From Candidatus Thorarchaeota archaeon (GTDB taxonomy: Archaea; Asgardarchaeota; Thorarchaeia; Thorarchaeales; Thorarchaeaceae), in assembly GCA_004524435.1 (NCBI GenBank), contig SDNO01000002.1, positions 1 through 44,948 of the forward strand: a stretch of DNA of 44,948 nucleotides. The letters run 5' to 3'. The translations under genes and the position numbers were made by a program. The number at the start of each line of letters is the position of its first letter. Position 1 is the stretch's first letter. Shown in pieces: positions 17,100 through 25,551 of this stretch. The notes below the pieces were generated by a model. That model searched no databases and was not told the origin of the DNA. It worked only from the letters and a program-made list of their open reading frames with translations.

Positions 17100-17372
17100 T
17101 CAGCTTCTGCGCTTGCCCTCTTCTCGAATCTGTACGCGTCCCGAGTGCACAGCGCAACTAATGCAATAGTACTGAGTGATCTTCTTCGTATGGATGAAGG
17201 CACCCTGTTTCCTCAATTCCCGTGCCAGCTGTGGGTCAACAGGAGATACTCGGCGTGTGTACTTCTTTGCCTTGTCTGCGGGGACAATCCGTCCGCATTT
17301 GGAGCACTGTACTGTACCGGTCTTTCCTGATTTACCCTTGCTTCGGCCACCCGATTTTCTCTTTTTAGCCAA
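17100..17372 (-). CDS. rps26e: Ribosomal protein eS26
   Basis: Small-subunit ribosomal protein. Basic N-terminus (AKKRKSGGRSKGKSG), zinc-binding CSKCGRIVPADKAKK near 23-37, and YYCISCAVHSGRVQIR near 68-83 match the eS26 plan with its CxxC pairs and CxSCAxHSxxV. eS26 is typical of eukaryotes and of TACK and Asgard archaea, and is absent from most euryarchaea. TTG at 17372 is favoured over TTG at 17399 because the product then begins MAKKRK like its relatives, and because the TATA box predicts transcription start near 17396. Confidence 0.92.
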   Translation of the reverse strand: MAKKRKSGGRSKGKSGKTGTVQCSKCGRIVPADKAKKYTRRVSPVDPQLARELRKQGAFIHTKKITQYYCISCAVHSGRVQIREEGKRRS

Positions 17373-17419
17373 TTCTAGACCACCGTATGGGGTTGTCAAC
17401 GGGGCCTCAGAGGCTGACC

Positions 17420-17425
17420 TTAAAA
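17420..17425 (-). promoter_or_regulatory. TATA box for eS26
   Basis: TTTTAA on the reverse strand. The start site expected about 26 bases downstream (near 17396) leaves a 24-base leader before the TTG at 17372. Confidence 0.45.
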
Positions 17426-17444
17426 CATCTTGCCTTACGCCGAA

Positions 17445-18518
17445 CTACCAGAACGGACTGAAGGTCTCAACGATAGACTCCATGATTCTCTCGTTGCTCT
17501 CCACAATGAGTTCGTTTATCTCTCTCTCCACTTGATCTTGTAGCGAAGGGAGTGATTTCTCGGCTAGGCCATGGAGAGATGCTTCAATGGATGGCCCGAT
17601 GGCGAAGGGATTGTAACCCCCCTCTAGTACCCAGAATGAGCCCATTGCATTCACCTCACGCACCAGATCAGAAACTGCTTTTCCAATATGGTGAAACGTA
17701 GAACTATCAACGTCCATGTTTCCTACAGGGTCAGCATAATGGGGGTCATAACCTGCCGAAACTGCAATGATATCAGGATCGAAGGAACGAACGGCCGGTT
17801 CTATGATTTTTTCAAACGCACTTCTATAAGAGGCATCAGGTGAGAAGTCAATGAGGGGAATATTCACGTTGGTGCCTTCTGCATCACCATATCCAATCTC
17901 TGAGAAGTGGCCTGTGCCGTAGTTCTCATAGTCGTATTCATGAATCGAGATGTACTGTACATCCGGGTCCGCATAGAACACATCTGCTGTACCATTGCCG
18001 TGATGATCGTCGAAATCGATGATGCTAACTTGCCCGATTCCATCCTTGGCTTGAAGGTTCTTCACTGCGATGGCAATATTATTGAAATAGCAGAGTCCCA
18101 TTGCGGTGGAGATGGATGCATGATGACCTGGAGGACGCATGAGCGAAAAGGCATGACGAACCTCTTTCTCATACACAGCTTCTCCCGCACGCACGGCTCC
18201 ACCCACGGCACGTAGAGCACTTCGTAGGAGTTCTGGACTAGCATATGCCGCCTCTCCAATCTGCCCGCTGCCCAGATCTGTCATGAGTCTGACTGAGTCA
18301 ACAAGGTACTCGCTATGAACACTCAGAGCCATCTCTATGGGCACCTTGGGAGCTTGCTGGGTCTTCACTCTTCCAAGCACCCCTCGTTCCTTGAGATAGA
18401 CTTCTGCCATCTGCACTCGCAATGGGTTCTCAAAGGACTCCAGATGGGGGCGTGGAAAGGGCATATTATGCTGGATTGAGCTCGGATGTGAGAGAAACAG
18501 AATCTTGTCCCAGGCCAA
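17445..18518 (-). CDS. Histone deacetylase/acetoin-utilisation family hydrolase
   Basis: Zn-dependent deacetylase of the class II HDAC/AcuC-like superfamily. Visible: MRPPGHHAS at 128-135 (catalytic His pair), GLCYFNNIAIA at 141-151, DFDDHHGNGTADVFY at 168-182 (zinc ligands Asp170 and His172), SAGYDPHYADP at 254-264 (third ligand Asp258) and LEGGYN at 298-303 (transition-state Tyr302). All catalytic residues are intact and the length of 357 is normal. The substrate may be an acetylated lysine of a chromatin protein such as Alba or an archaeal histone, or an acetylpolyamine; the sequence does not decide. Start is TTG, with a TTTAAT box near 18553-18558 on the same strand. Confidence 0.9.
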   Translation of the reverse strand: MAWDKILFLSHPSSIQHNMPFPRPHLESFENPLRVQMAEVYLKERGVLGRVKTQQAPKVPIEMALSVHSEYLVDSVRLMTDLGSGQIGEAAYASPELLRSALRAVGGAVRAGEAVYEKEVRHAFSLMRPPGHHASISTAMGLCYFNNIAIAVKNLQAKDGIGQVSIIDFDDHHGNGTADVFYADPDVQYISIHEYDYENYGTGHFSEIGYGDAEGTNVNIPLIDFSPDASYRSAFEKIIEPAVRSFDPDIIAVSAGYDPHYADPVGNMDVDSSTFHHIGKAVSDLVREVNAMGSFWVLEGGYNPFAIGPSIEASLHGLAEKSLPSLQDQVEREINELIVESNERIMESIVETFSPFW

Positions 18519-18564
18519 GAATATTCACCAACGTCAGGCAGTGCATTGTTTCATTAAATCCTTG

Positions 18565-20013
18565 TCATCCCGTGAGTTGTATCTCCTCTACCCTCAGAAC
18601 TGCCTCTCGGAGGATGTTGGCCACTTTTCGAGTCAGTTCTCCGGTTTCCTGCAGAATCTCTAGGTTTTCTAGTCGCTCTTTCGTGATCAAGTCCTTGACC
18701 ATTTTGCGTGCAGATGTCCATGCTCGGGTCTCTGTTATCCACAGATATCCATCCCTCTCATAGGCATTAGGATGCTGAGCTTTGAACTGCTCTGCGGCAT
18801 TCTTCATACGGAGAGGCGGCCCTCGACGCGGATACTCCTTTTTCACAGACGGTCGCTCCAGCAGGAATCCGAGGGCGTATCTCGGTGTTTCGAAGTACAG
18901 CTCGAAGATACAGTCGCCGAATCGTTTCTCTCCAGTTCGTTCTCTTGAAATTCTTTCACTGATTCTGTTCGCCTGACTATACAGTTTATCCCTGAGGATG
19001 GTATAGTGCTCGGAGCCCACCGATTCGAATTCTATGCCTACGAAATGCTCCTGCAGTTCTGGGGGTAAGGGTGCTGTGCTTATGGGTTCTTCAATGAACA
19101 GACCAAAGACGGCGTCTGAGTCTTTGGAATGAGCGGCATCAAGCAATTCATGTACTCTGCTGATTGTCCAGTCAACGCTTCTTCTGGAGAAGCTCGAGGC
19201 GACATTCCTGTCAGTATCTACCGGGTCAATCACAAACACGTAGTCGTTCCGGAATTCTGGCGTGTTCTTCAACTGAGCGAGAGTTCTATCCCTTGGATCA
19301 AGAGGGTTCTCCCGTAGACATTGCATAGCTCTGACTGCCCCATCCAGTCCTTCTCCCCATATCACCATGAGTTCCAAGCAGTAACCGGTGAGTCCCATTC
19401 TACCTACTGCACATCTGTCCCCGTAGGCGTGACCCGCCCGTATGAATGATTTCAACAATCGTACATCTGCCCTGAGTCTATCATCAAGCCGCTTCGATAC
19501 GCATCGAGTATGATGGATGGTACGATCCACCGCAGTAATAGGTCCCTTTGCTTGAAGGTAGTCCGCAGGTAAGTCGAAGCAGGTAACAATGTCCGCTTCT
19601 AGACCTTCCATCATCAATGACAGATAGGGGTGCTGTGAGTAGGTCTTCTTGATGTTCTCTGCTCCAGTTGACTCAGCAGCTGGCCGAAACCAGTCATCTA
19701 CAAACCTTTCCAACTCAGCACTGAGTCTTCGGTCCCTCTTCTCGGGAGGTAGTTCCAAGACTGAATGAAAGCATTGAGGCTTCAGAGCAACAAAGAGGTC
19801 AATGTCTGCTGCGCCTCTTAGTTGCGTCTGTTTTCGCCCGGTTGAACCATGGGGCTCAATGAATGAGTACTCCACGTCAAGGGTTTCGGCTCTCTCTTCT
19901 AGGGCTGTGGTTAGACTCTCAATGATTCGTCTTTGTTTTGTAAGTTCATCCTCAGTTGGAGTGATCTCTGCTAGAATACGTTCTCGTAGTTCTTGGTCCA
20001 GTATATCACTCAA
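18565..20013 (-). CDS. cca: CCA-adding enzyme (archaeal class I tRNA nucleotidyltransferase)
   Basis: Adds and repairs the 3'-CCA of tRNA without a template. Landmarks: ITPTEDELTK near the N-terminus (family pattern P-T-x-E-E), the nucleotidyltransferase signature HGSTGRKQTQ...LRGAADIDLF with catalytic Asp pair, YSQHPYLSLMMEGLEADIV, and the PVDTDRNVASSFS stretch of the central domain. The tail domain has PRYALGFLLE. TTG at 20013 is preferred: the product then starts at the normal place for the family, and a TTATTA box at 20049-20054 (reverse strand) predicts a start near 20026. The longer ATG start at 20103 would overlap the NUDIX promoter. Confidence 0.9.
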   Translation of the reverse strand: MSDILDQELRERILAEITPTEDELTKQRRIIESLTTALEERAETLDVEYSFIEPHGSTGRKQTQLRGAADIDLFVALKPQCFHSVLELPPEKRDRRLSAELERFVDDWFRPAAESTGAENIKKTYSQHPYLSLMMEGLEADIVTCFDLPADYLQAKGPITAVDRTIHHTRCVSKRLDDRLRADVRLLKSFIRAGHAYGDRCAVGRMGLTGYCLELMVIWGEGLDGAVRAMQCLRENPLDPRDRTLAQLKNTPEFRNDYVFVIDPVDTDRNVASSFSRRSVDWTISRVHELLDAAHSKDSDAVFGLFIEEPISTAPLPPELQEHFVGIEFESVGSEHYTILRDKLYSQANRISERISRERTGEKRFGDCIFELYFETPRYALGFLLERPSVKKEYPRRGPPLRMKNAAEQFKAQHPNAYERDGYLWITETRAWTSARKMVKDLITKERLENLEILQETGELTRKVANILREAVLRVEEIQLTG

Positions 20014-20080
20014 TCCATGGTACCCAGAAGATTGGTGTCCGATAATCGCTAATAACTTTCGGCTTCTTCTCCAGCTAGAG

Positions 20081-20086
20081 TTTATA
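20081..20086 (+). promoter_or_regulatory. TATA box for the NUDIX operon
   Basis: TTTATA on the plus strand. Predicted transcription start is near 20110, leaving about 29 bases to the ATG at 20139. The element lies in the divergent gap only if the CCA enzyme starts at 20013. Confidence 0.45.
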
Positions 20087-20138
20087 GGAGCTTGCCCTCT
20101 CATATCCTCCCTGTATACAGTCTCATCGAGTGTTCGAT

Positions 20139-20633
20139 ATGGCTCCGTTAGTGCCGATTGTAATCACGATCCTCAAACATCAGGATGACTACCTCTTCAT
20201 CAAGCGACGAAAATCTCCATACGAAGGCCTTTGGAGCTTGGTTGGAGGAAAGATCGACTTGGGCGAGCATGTCAAGGAAGCGGCAGAGCGCGAAGTCCTC
20301 GAAGAAACCGGAACAGGTAATCTGACGGACTATAGATATCGTGGTCTTGTCTCTGAGCGTCTCGTTGATGATCGTGGCTCCCTCCAGGCGCACTTCCTCA
20401 TCTTCGTTAGTAGTGCAATAGTGTCGGACTATCATCAGGATTCCAGAGAGGGCGAACTCCGTACCTTCACTCGAAAAGACATTCTCTCGTCGAGGAAGGA
20501 TTTCCTCCCCTCCGATTGGTACATGTTCAAATCGTTCGAGCTGGATAATGAAGCAGGTGTACCCTACGAAGCGGAGCTTGTCCATGACGGTGCGGGCTAT
20601 CACCTGAACTACTATAGGAAGGCCTACGATTGA
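20139..20633 (+). CDS. NUDIX hydrolase
   Basis: Hydrolyses a nucleoside diphosphate linked to another moiety. The NUDIX box G-x5-E-x7-R-E-x-x-E-E-x-G is intact: GGKIDLGEHVKEAAEREVLEETG near 37-59, with metal-binding Glu residues present. About 164 residues, one domain. ATG 20139 is used; GTG 20130 is an in-frame alternative and neither has an obvious ribosome-binding site. The substrate is unknown. Its stop overlaps the TTG start of the UPF0282 gene (TTGA), so the two are coupled. Confidence 0.88.
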   Translation: MAPLVPIVITILKHQDDYLFIKRRKSPYEGLWSLVGGKIDLGEHVKEAAEREVLEETGTGNLTDYRYRGLVSERLVDDRGSLQAHFLIFVSSAIVSDYHQDSREGELRTFTRKDILSSRKDFLPSDWYMFKSFELDNEAGVPYEAELVHDGAGYHLNYYRKAYD

Positions 20634-21604
20634 TAGTCGGCGATGTTGAGATTCTCCCGCTAGCTGCAGAGACTATGGGAGTACGCTCCCTATGCACCGT
20701 AGTTGTAACACCAGATCTACGAATCTTGTTCGACCCATCTGCGGGACTTGCAAAGAGATACGGCCTTGAACCACACCCCTTGGAGTACAAAGCCCTTCAG
20801 AGCTGCCTAGAGAGAATCTTTGTTGAGGCCCGAAAAGCCGATGTACTCTCTATATCTCACTATCACTATGACCATGTCCGACCTGGCTTCACGAACTTCC
20901 GATACAATTTCAGCTCGCGAGAGGAACTGCAAAGGATGTTTGAAAACCGTCTGGTTCTTGCCAAGGACAACAGGGAGAACATCAATCCCTCGCAGCGCCG
21001 TAGAGGATACTACTTCGAAAAGGATGTTGAAGATGTCGTCACAGCCATAAAGTGGAGTGACGGAAAGCGATTCCGTTTCGAAGATACGATGCTGACATAT
21101 TCTCCTGCCCTGAGCCATGGCCCCAAATCGAGCCCTCTTGGATATGTTGTGGCGACCTGCGTCGAGTATGGTTCCATACGCATCGTATTCGCTCCTGATG
21201 TCCAAGGTCCCGTTGAACAAGAAACAACTGACGTACTACTCTCAATGAATCCCGACTTGATGATAGTGGGAGGGCCGCCTATCTACCTGCATGTGTTTAC
21301 CGACGAACATCGGGCAGCGGCCCGGGCATCGCTGTGTAGGTTAGCAGCAGTTGTTCCCATCTTGGCTGTGGACCACCACCTGCAACGATCCCCCTCATGG
21401 AGAAGATGGCTCTCTCCGGTTTACGGCTCTGCAGAAGAAAACGGAAATCAGGTGACCACTTTGGCTGCACTCGCTGGTAAAGATGTGCAGTGCTTGGAGG
21501 CCGAGCGTCAACTTCTGTATCAGACCCGCCCACCATCTGATGAGTTCAGAATCTGGACCGAAGCAACCGACGAATACAAAGACTCGCATATGCCTCCATT
21601 GTGA
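20630..21604 (+). CDS. UPF0282 metallo-beta-lactamase-fold hydrolase
   Basis: Archaeal MBL-fold protein of 324 residues. Seen: LPLAAETMGVRSLCTVV near 10-26, ILFDPSAGLAKRYGLEPHP near 32-50, the metal motif SISHYHYDHVRPGF near 75-88 (H-x-H-x-D-H), ALSHGP, FAPDVQGP and VDHHLQR. This combination matches family UPF0282. Biochemical role in this family is unestablished. TTG start overlaps the NUDIX stop by 4 bases. Since all metal ligands are there, it should be an active hydrolase on a phosphoester or related bond (inference). Confidence 0.88.
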   Translation: MIVGDVEILPLAAETMGVRSLCTVVVTPDLRILFDPSAGLAKRYGLEPHPLEYKALQSCLERIFVEARKADVLSISHYHYDHVRPGFTNFRYNFSSREELQRMFENRLVLAKDNRENINPSQRRRGYYFEKDVEDVVTAIKWSDGKRFRFEDTMLTYSPALSHGPKSSPLGYVVATCVEYGSIRIVFAPDVQGPVEQETTDVLLSMNPDLMIVGGPPIYLHVFTDEHRAAARASLCRLAAVVPILAVDHHLQRSPSWRRWLSPVYGSAEENGNQVTTLAALAGKDVQCLEAERQLLYQTRPPSDEFRIWTEATDEYKDSHMPPL

Positions 21605-21660
21605 GGATAGAGGAATACATCATAGACATGTTTTAGGGCAGAGTTTCTGTAGGACCTGGT

Positions 21661-21936
21661 ATGGAGTCATCTGAGAGTTCAACCATCGCTACATTCAGTG
21701 CGGAGACCATCCGCCATCTGATAGGTGGCATGGGGATTGAACTCCTCTCCCTCATTCAGCAAGGTTGTGTGAACGACTACGAACTCAAGCGCTATAGCTC
21801 GATCACCCAAGGCTGTCTCGATGTGAAGATTCCTTTGTTGAAGACTCTCAGCCTACTCACAGGCGATTCAGATGGCTATGAAATCACAGCACTGGGCGAA
21901 ACATTCTTGCAGAGGGTTCTTGGATGGGAAGACTGA
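21661..21936 (+). CDS. Small hypothetical protein, winged-helix-like
   Basis: 91 residues, not recognised. Pattern TIRHLIGGMGIELLSLIQQG, then NDYELKRYSSITQGCLDVKI, then LKTLSLLTGDSDGYEITALG resembles a helix-helix-helix-wing layout ending in a wing with YEITxxG, as in many archaeal winged-helix regulators. Its end overlaps the next gene by 13 bases, so the two are likely translated together. Confidence 0.55.
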   Translation: MESSESSTIATFSAETIRHLIGGMGIELLSLIQQGCVNDYELKRYSSITQGCLDVKIPLLKTLSLLTGDSDGYEITALGETFLQRVLGWED

Positions 21937-22352
21937 AGACGCTGACAAAAGGTAGGCTCACAGAAGTGAGGGATGGCCATCTACTTCTGGGATCATTCGC
22001 CTCAGACATGGACATTGACGATGGATCTTCTGTCTTAGTTATCGGAACGAAGAGTCGTTTCCTTCGTGTCATCGGGGTGGACCGAGACCTAGTAGTACTT
22101 ATTCGGGTGAGCTTCTCTCTGGAAGGGTTCACGGAATCCGCCAAGGAGGTCTTCTCAGAGATCAAGAGTCGATCGATAGCCATGGTTCATTCCACAGGGT
22201 TCTGCCCATTCGAGGATTCCTGTGTTTGGGAGGGGTATTTCAGTCCGGAGCCTAAGGACAATATTGAAGAGCTTGCTAGATGGATTGAAAAACGACCAAG
22301 TGTACTTGGTGTTGAGATCGAACGCCTAACCGGCGACTTCGGTGAGGCGTAG
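21924..22352 (+). CDS. Putative ACT-like regulatory protein
   Basis: 142 residues. The C-terminal part (about 60-138) alternates strand-helix-strand-strand-helix-strand: DLVVLIRVSFSLEGFTESAKE, then SIAMVHSTGFCPFEDSCVWE, then NIEELARWIEKRPSVLGVEI. This fits an ACT or ferredoxin-like ligand-binding fold. Residues 1-55 look like a small beta barrel (GRLTEVRDGHLLLGSFASD, then SSVLVIGTKSRFLRVI). It overlaps the 91-residue winged-helix-like gene, so together they could form a two-subunit ligand-responsive regulator. No catalytic motif was seen. Confidence 0.55.
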   Translation: MGRLKTLTKGRLTEVRDGHLLLGSFASDMDIDDGSSVLVIGTKSRFLRVIGVDRDLVVLIRVSFSLEGFTESAKEVFSEIKSRSIAMVHSTGFCPFEDSCVWEGYFSPEPKDNIEELARWIEKRPSVLGVEIERLTGDFGEA

Positions 22353-22379
22353 CCACGATCATTCAAGAGGGATTGTGAA

Positions 22380-22937
22380 TTGGAGAGCTCAGAGCTGAAA
22401 TCAACACGGGCCATCCTTGACAGGTTCAAGAAGGCGACGGAAGAAGCTAGCGAGCTCCTTAGAAACCAGGAATACCAGCAGGCCATGGCTCTCTACTACG
22501 ATGCAAGTCGGTCGGCAGATGAGATGTGTGAGAGATTCATCAAACTGCTGATGAAGACGGCTCCGAGTAATGCGCACCGCATTCTTCTCGTCGAGGTCCT
22601 AAGCTGGAGACTGAGATACTACACCACCCAGTACGACTATCATCTGGCAGTGGCCCAGACGCTGAGCGGCCTACCACGCGAAGAGTGGATTGCTAGGCTC
22701 GAAACCATCCTTGTGCTTTCCCAGAGTCTTGTTGCCAAACTCCTACCGTTTCTAAAGGATGTGACAGATCCAGGAATCACGGGCCGCATCAGGCAGGTAT
22801 TGACTGACTGGGTCTCTGGTATTCATGATCTGGTGGCAAATCTCCGTGTCTGGGGAATCCCTAGTGCCCAAGCAGCTCAAGTACTAGAATGGGCCTTCGA
22901 CAATAGTATAGAAGCGCATCCCCTCGAAGACGAGTAG
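22380..22937 (+). CDS. Hypothetical helical protein
   Basis: 185 residues, all helical by pattern, no known motif. The N-terminal 55 residues (ATEEASELLRNQEYQQAMAL, then YYDASRSADEMCERFIKLL) resemble a TPR- or MIT-like helical hairpin. The rest is amphipathic helices, including LSWRLRYYTTQYDYHLAVAQ. The TTG start has GAGGG upstream. It follows the putative regulator pair by 27 bases. No transmembrane segment or signal. Confidence 0.5.
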   Translation: MESSELKSTRAILDRFKKATEEASELLRNQEYQQAMALYYDASRSADEMCERFIKLLMKTAPSNAHRILLVEVLSWRLRYYTTQYDYHLAVAQTLSGLPREEWIARLETILVLSQSLVAKLLPFLKDVTDPGITGRIRQVLTDWVSGIHDLVANLRVWGIPSAQAAQVLEWAFDNSIEAHPLEDE

Positions 22938-22960
22938 CATAACACATACAAGCCATTTCA

Positions 22961-23179
22961 CTAGGTTTCTTTGGCCTGAGCCTCTATGTAGGCGGATGCC
23001 ACTTCCGTGTCAGCCAGCTGATAGTGGCTATCCACATAACAGACAAGATAGTGATCGTTGTGTTTTATCACTATGGGAGTGGGGAACCTGTCGACGTCCT
23101 TGAGTACGTCAGATGGCACCTTCCAGTAGATCGTTTCCTTGCACACAGGACATTGCAACCATTTGAGTCCTTCAGACAT
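22961..23179 (-). CDS. Small Cys-containing protein, probable zinc-binding
   Basis: 72 residues. LQCPVCKETIYWKVPSDVL near 8-26 has a single CxxC knuckle, followed by RFPTPIVIKHNDHYLVCYVD with His, Asp and Cys residues that could complete a metal site. The IKHxDHxLxxYxDS stretch looks like a conserved family seen in archaea near small-GTPase genes, from memory and not checked. GGTGGTG precedes the ATG, supporting expression. Confidence 0.6.
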   Translation of the reverse strand: MSEGLKWLQCPVCKETIYWKVPSDVLKDVDRFPTPIVIKHNDHYLVCYVDSHYQLADTEVASAYIEAQAKET

Positions 23180-23356
23180 TTGGCACCACCTGTTGATAAG
23201 GACGCAGGCAAGTTGGCAGCTTGAGTAAACGTACTGAAAAAGATTTCTTACACAGGCCTCTGATACATTCTGAGGGTCTGGATGTCGTCAAAGGCGAGTA
23301 CTCAGCTGTCAAATGGTGCATATCTGTGGTCCAATACCGCGACATACAGTGGGTTT

Positions 23357-24190
23357 CTATTCGTCTTCTAGATCGACATCCCATGCCCCAGGATCCTCCA
23401 AGTCTGTGCTCAGTATAGGACGTTTTCTTCTTCTCACGTCCGATAGGTCGGTTCTGTCTGTGTCAATCACTAACTCCTCGGAGGTGCGGTCAAAGTATGC
23501 AGGGATCAGGCCCGTCTCAATACCTTTGAGTACAATCTCCCGGATCCTCTCAAACCCAAGCCCGGTGCTTTCTACGAGGCTAGATAGGGAAACAGCTAGC
23601 TCAGATTCCAGGGTTGTTCTGACGAATCCGATCAACACAAGCCTGAATATCTCCTTAATCTCGAAGTATTTCCGCCTGTCCACAACTCTCGCAACGGCCG
23701 CATCGATATAGCGGGCTGCATCGCCGAACTGGTATTCCGTCAACATGAGTGCAAGATTGATGAGCTCTTTTGCCCCGCCACGTATTGTTTCAGCGGCTGC
23801 GTGGATGAGCTGACGAGAGAGTTCCAGGTCGCCTCCGAGGATTGCAGAATAGGCACCGTCCAACAGCCGATTTGGGTTCTTCTCCTTCTCTGCTGCCAGA
23901 ATATGTGCCTCGGCCGCTATCTGATGATCGATCTCAAACTTATCATGTTCGCCAATCTTAATCCATGCGTTTCCTGCGTTCTTCATGATCTCTGCTGCCT
24001 TGGTATACTCTTGGGCCAACATGCCGTGTTCATATGCTCGCTCGTAGCAATCGGCAGTCTTCGCGAACGATTCCCATCTCTGCCAACACCGTCCCGCTTC
24101 AAGGAAGAGTTCAAAGGCTTCTTGGTTCATGCCTTCTGCTGCACGCTGATTGGCTGTTTCCTCCATCTCGCGGCAGTCACCGGTCTCCAT
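23357..24190 (-). CDS. SNAP/TPR-like helical protein with PCI-type winged-helix end
   Basis: 277 residues. Residues 1-180 are helix pairs with aromatic-rich TPR/SNAP spacing (FELFLEAGRCWQRWESFAKT, then ADCYERAYEHG, then YTKAAEIMKNAGNAWIKIGE). Residues 185-245 look like a PCI-type winged helix: FEIKEIFRLVLIGFVRTTLE, then VSLSSLVESTGLGFERIREI, then GIETGLIPAYFDRTSEELVI, the last resembling the G-x-I-x-A-x-x-D wing of PCI subunits. The tail is acidic. Alpha-SNAP and PCI subunits are eukaryotic adaptor folds in membrane fusion and in proteasome/eIF3/signalosome complexes. Evidence is pattern only. Confidence 0.6.
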   Translation of the reverse strand: METGDCREMEETANQRAAEGMNQEAFELFLEAGRCWQRWESFAKTADCYERAYEHGMLAQEYTKAAEIMKNAGNAWIKIGEHDKFEIDHQIAAEAHILAAEKEKNPNRLLDGAYSAILGGDLELSRQLIHAAAETIRGGAKELINLALMLTEYQFGDAARYIDAAVARVVDRRKYFEIKEIFRLVLIGFVRTTLESELAVSLSSLVESTGLGFERIREIVLKGIETGLIPAYFDRTSEELVIDTDRTDLSDVRRRKRPILSTDLEDPGAWDVDLEDE

Positions 24191-24263
24191 GGATTACTGG
24201 GCTCCCGATACTGCCTGCGGGACGGAGTGCAGGTATCTAAAGTTTTGCCACGAAATACTCTGG

Positions 24264-24944
24264 TTACCCTCTGACGACACCATCTTTCATTCGGAGAATC
24301 CGCTTGGCGTTCTTAACCAGGTCTTCATTGTGTGTGACTAAGACGACAGTCATGTCCTTCTCCTTGTTCAGTGCCGAGATGATCTTCATGATATTCTCGC
24401 CTGACTTCGAGTCCAGATTTCCAGTTGGTTCATCACAGAAGAGAACCGGCGGATGATTGACAAGGGCACGCGCGATGGCCACACGCTGCTGTTCTCCACC
24501 GCTCAGCTGTCTGGGGAAATGATCCCTTCTCTCCAGCATGTCGACCTCTCTCAGCACTTCCAGTGCCATGGACTCCTGCTTCTGTTTCGTAATCTCCTCA
24601 TTGGGCCACAAGACGGCCTGTATGTTCTCAAATGCCGTCAGATCCTCAATTAACAAGAAGGCCTGAAAGACGAAGCCAATCTTCTGTGCTCTGACCTTGG
24701 GGAGGTCTCTCTCGCTTATCAGCGTGACATCGACTCCGTCAAGAAGAACCCGTCCAGATGTGGGCGCCTCAAGACCGGACATGACATGCAAGAGGGTTGA
24801 CTTGCCGCAACCCGATGGCCCAACAACACCAACAAACTCTCCACGCCTGATCTCTAGATTGACATCCTTGAGCGCAGCGACGGTCTTTTTCCCTGATCCA
24901 TACTCTTTGTTGACCTCTTCCACTTGGATTATTGCGTTTGGCAC
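24264..24944 (-). CDS. ABC transporter ATP-binding protein (LolD/MacB type)
   Basis: 226 residues, complete. Walker A GPSGCGKS lies at 42-49, Q-loop FVFQAFLLIEDL, signature LSGGEQQRVAIARAL, Walker B VLFCDEPTGNLD and switch His VLVTHNED. It pairs with the minimal FtsX permease whose stop is 3 bases upstream. It differs from the ATPase at 10063, which has an acidic N-terminal extension. Substrate unknown. Confidence 0.92.
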   Translation of the reverse strand: MPNAIIQVEEVNKEYGSGKKTVAALKDVNLEIRRGEFVGVVGPSGCGKSTLLHVMSGLEAPTSGRVLLDGVDVTLISERDLPKVRAQKIGFVFQAFLLIEDLTAFENIQAVLWPNEEITKQKQESMALEVLREVDMLERRDHFPRQLSGGEQQRVAIARALVNHPPVLFCDEPTGNLDSKSGENIMKIISALNKEKDMTVVLVTHNEDLVKNAKRILRMKDGVVRG

Positions 24945-24947
24945 TTT

Positions 24948-25466
24948 CTATTCCTCCCTGAGAGCTCTCATTGGTGGTATCTTCATGGCACGATACTGTG
25001 CCAGTCCTAGGCCCGGTAGCTGCAACACAACCACTAGGAGCAGTGTGGTCAACATGGGGGCTACTGGAACTACAATCAGCCTCTGTATGTCCAAGAGGAA
25101 CGCGATATCTCCGAAGTATGCTATCAATCCTAGAACCTCGATGCTGAGTTGAAACACGACAAAGAACGCGGCCAGAGCGACGAGGACAACTTCTCCTATG
25201 AGGAGTATCATTATGTCTTGATTGCCCCATGACACGCACTTCAGTATCGCAATATCTCTCCTTCTGAACTGACTGATCAGAATGGCATAGATGGTTGAAA
25301 CAACGAAGGCCAGTATGATCCAGGGCCATTCAAGTCCTATAGGAGCTCCTGCAAGCTCCTTCCCAACTAGTACGTAGAGAATAGCATAGATTATGATGAA
25401 GGAGATGACTCTTCTCCTTGCTCTGAACGCGAATTTTACGCTCTTGAAGAATATTCTAAGATTCAC
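24948..25466 (-). CDS. Minimal FtsX-type permease
   Basis: 172 residues, a single FtsX core with no large extracytoplasmic domain. Four hydrophobic segments: VISFIIIYAILYVLVG, PWIILAFVVSTIYAILI, LIGEVVLVALAAFFVVFQLS and LTTLLLVVVLQLPGLGLAQY. The coupling motif RRRDIAILKCVSWGNQDIMI after the second helix and the PMRALREE C-terminus are classic FtsX features. The GTG at 25466 is chosen over the longer 25595 start because AGGAGG lies 10 bases upstream of it, and because the longer frame would run through the RHH gene. Two copies per ATPase dimer would form a small transporter. Confidence 0.78.
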   Translation of the reverse strand: MNLRIFFKSVKFAFRARRRVISFIIIYAILYVLVGKELAGAPIGLEWPWIILAFVVSTIYAILISQFRRRDIAILKCVSWGNQDIMILLIGEVVLVALAAFFVVFQLSIEVLGLIAYFGDIAFLLDIQRLIVVPVAPMLTTLLLVVVLQLPGLGLAQYRAMKIPPMRALREE

Positions 25467-25551
25467 AGTATCGCATCCTCCTAAACATGATGTGATGGCT
25501 AGGATGCTCTTGTTTGCAGCATTAAAGTGTCTTGCGGGTGTCTGAAAGAAA

